Positions 63,080 to 64,000 of a DNA stretch of 64,000 nt are shown here, in pieces. Made by a program: the position numbers and the translations under genes. The notes under the pieces were generated by a model that was given only the letters and a program-made list of their open reading frames with translations, was not told where the DNA came from and made no database searches. The stretch spans positions 1 through 64,000 of the forward strand of contig CAZBNB010000001.1 in assembly GCA_964493245.1 (NCBI GenBank). The letters run 5' to 3'. Positions within the stretch are counted from its first letter, which is position 1. The number at the start of each line of letters is the position of its first letter. Origin of the DNA: CAZBNB01 sp964493245 (GTDB lineage: Bacteria; Pseudomonadota; Gammaproteobacteria; Legionellales; Legionellaceae).

Positions 63080-64000
63080 AAATTTTGACCTGTCATGTCA
63101 TTGGGTTTCGTCATATTCAGTAGCGCCAGCAATGTTGGCGCTACATCTGCCAGGCTTGCTGGACCGGGTTTAAATTGTTTTTCGGCCGAGCCAATATAAA
63201 GTAGCGGTACGGGCTCACACGTGTGTGCGGTATGTGGCTGTTGTGTGGCTTCATCAAACATACACTCGGCGTTGCCATGATCTGCTGTTATCAAAAGCGC
63301 TCCTTGGGTTTTTTCAATGGCTTGTCCTATACGTTGCATCGCTTTATCAAGCGATTCAATTGCCTTGATGGTGGCATCGAAATTACCCGAGTGTCCGACC
63401 ATATCTGCGTTAGCATAATTACAAATAATAACATCATAATCTGCTTCTTCAATCGCTGCAACGAGCTTTTCGGTCAGTGAGTCTGCACTCATTTCTGGTT
63501 GTAAATCGTATGTTGCGATTTTAGGGGAGGGAATAAGGCATCTGTCTTCTTGAGAAAAGCACGTTTCTGTGCCGCCATTAAAGAAGAAAGTGACATGAGC
63601 ATATTTTTCGGTTTCGGCGATGCGCAATTGTTTTAAGCCCTGTTTAGCAAGCACTTCGCCCAGCGTGTTGTGTAACAGGCGAGGTGAAAAAGCGATATCA
63701 GTGATGAGATGTGCACCGTAATCTGTCATGCTAATAAACTGTGTCAGCTCGGGTGGCTTTCGTGCAAATTCAACGGCTGTGTTGTTTTCAGTTGAAATGA
63801 TAGCCTCGGTTAGTTGACGTGCTCTATCTGCGCGAAAATTGAAGAAAAATACACTGTCACCCGCTTCAATCGGATTGGCCTCACCCAATTGCGTTGGTGG
63901 AAAAAACTCATCCGTAATACCTTGTTGGTAATAATCTTGGATAGCCGCGGTGGTTGTTTCATAATGATGCTGAGCGTTGCCCTCAATAATGGCGCGGTAT
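63070..64000 (-). CDS. gpmI: 2,3-bisphosphoglycerate-independent phosphoglycerate mutase, C-terminal part (cut by window end)
   Basis: GpmI interconverts 3- and 2-phosphoglycerate using two Mn ions. About 310 of some 515 residues are inside; the frame runs open through 64000, reading ...YYQQGITDEFFPPTQLGEANP upstream of the first internal Met at 63888, so the true start lies beyond the window. FFNFRADRARQLTEAI, NYANADMVGHSGNF and LLITADHGNAECMFD contain substrate and metal ligands. It ends NDMTGQNLWA, overlapping the envC start. Confidence 0.94.
   Translation of the reverse strand, partial: YRAIIEGNAQHHYETTTAAIQDYYQQGITDEFFPPTQLGEANPIEAGDSVFFFNFRADRARQLTEAIISTENNTAVEFARKPPELTQFISMTDYGAHLITDIAFSPRLLHNTLGEVLAKQGLKQLRIAETEKYAHVTFFFNGGTETCFSQEDRCLIPSPKIATYDLQPEMSADSLTEKLVAAIEEADYDVIICNYANADMVGHSGNFDATIKAIESLDKAMQRIGQAIEKTQGALLITADHGNAECMFDEATQQPHTAHTCEPVPLLYIGSAEKQFKPGPASLADVAPTLLALLNMTKPNDMTGQNLWA

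Overview
The window is a bacterial chromosome segment from the order Legionellales (Gammaproteobacteria). The deciding evidence is a nearly complete Dot/Icm type IVB secretion locus (icmT, S, an icmR-position gene, Q, P, O, N, M, L, K, E, G, C, D, J, B, with icmF and icmH nearby), together with gammaproteobacterial housekeeping neighbourhoods (gpmI-envC-ctpA, yqgE-yqgF-pyrB, ctaA-ctaB-sco). Codon use is AT-leaning. The locus order, the variable icmR-position gene and the gene intruding between icmQ and icmP suggest a lineage outside Legionella itself, perhaps a Coxiellaceae/Aquicella/Berkiella-type intracellular bacterium; that narrower placement is inference.

Layout. 1-3.9 kb: carA-metK-ahcY, overlapping or nearly so, ending in a perfect 13-bp hairpin; carB is not adjacent. 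3.9-9.9 kb: a tripartite RND efflux operon behind a strong sigma70 promoter. 9.9-10.4 kb: a structured leader followed by a tiny secreted peptide with the six-cysteine spacing of invertebrate/fungal defensins (C-x7-C-x3-C-x9-C-x4-C-x1-C). 10.6-15.5 kb: a DUF2909 gene and a secreted Rap1a/Tai-like gene on the minus strand, and a cytochrome oxidase assembly operon (SURF1, a small thiol protein, ctaA, ctaB, sco) on the plus strand. 15.5-27.6 kb: rimK, two unrecognised membrane proteins that are candidate effectors, a small HTH protein, hemH, a cold-shock protein, an MscK-like channel, yqgE, yqgF, pyrB, comM, ubiK and a 5-formyl-THF cyclo-ligase. 27.7-47.4 kb: the dot/icm cluster, split between icmQ and icmP by an inward-facing uup ABC-F gene. 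47.5-56.9 kb: one 3112-residue ORF with a SecA-like DEAD motor in its middle. 56.9-64 kb, minus strand: icmF, icmH, ctpA, envC and a gpmI cut by the window edge.

How it works together. IcmT-S-(FIR)-Q, the coupling proteins IcmO/P (with IcmS and IcmJ as partners), the core IcmK-E-G with lipoprotein IcmN, the inner-membrane IcmL/M/C/D, the ATPase IcmB and the stabilisers IcmF/H make a working effector-export machine. The giant SecA-like protein directly behind icmB, with its own promoter, is a prime candidate substrate or accessory motor. The intergenic gaps carry long imperfect palindromes (about 95-210 bp) that look like non-autonomous mobile elements; two have direct repeats at their edges resembling target-site duplications. 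No rRNA, tRNA, CRISPR array, transposase gene or phage module was recognised.
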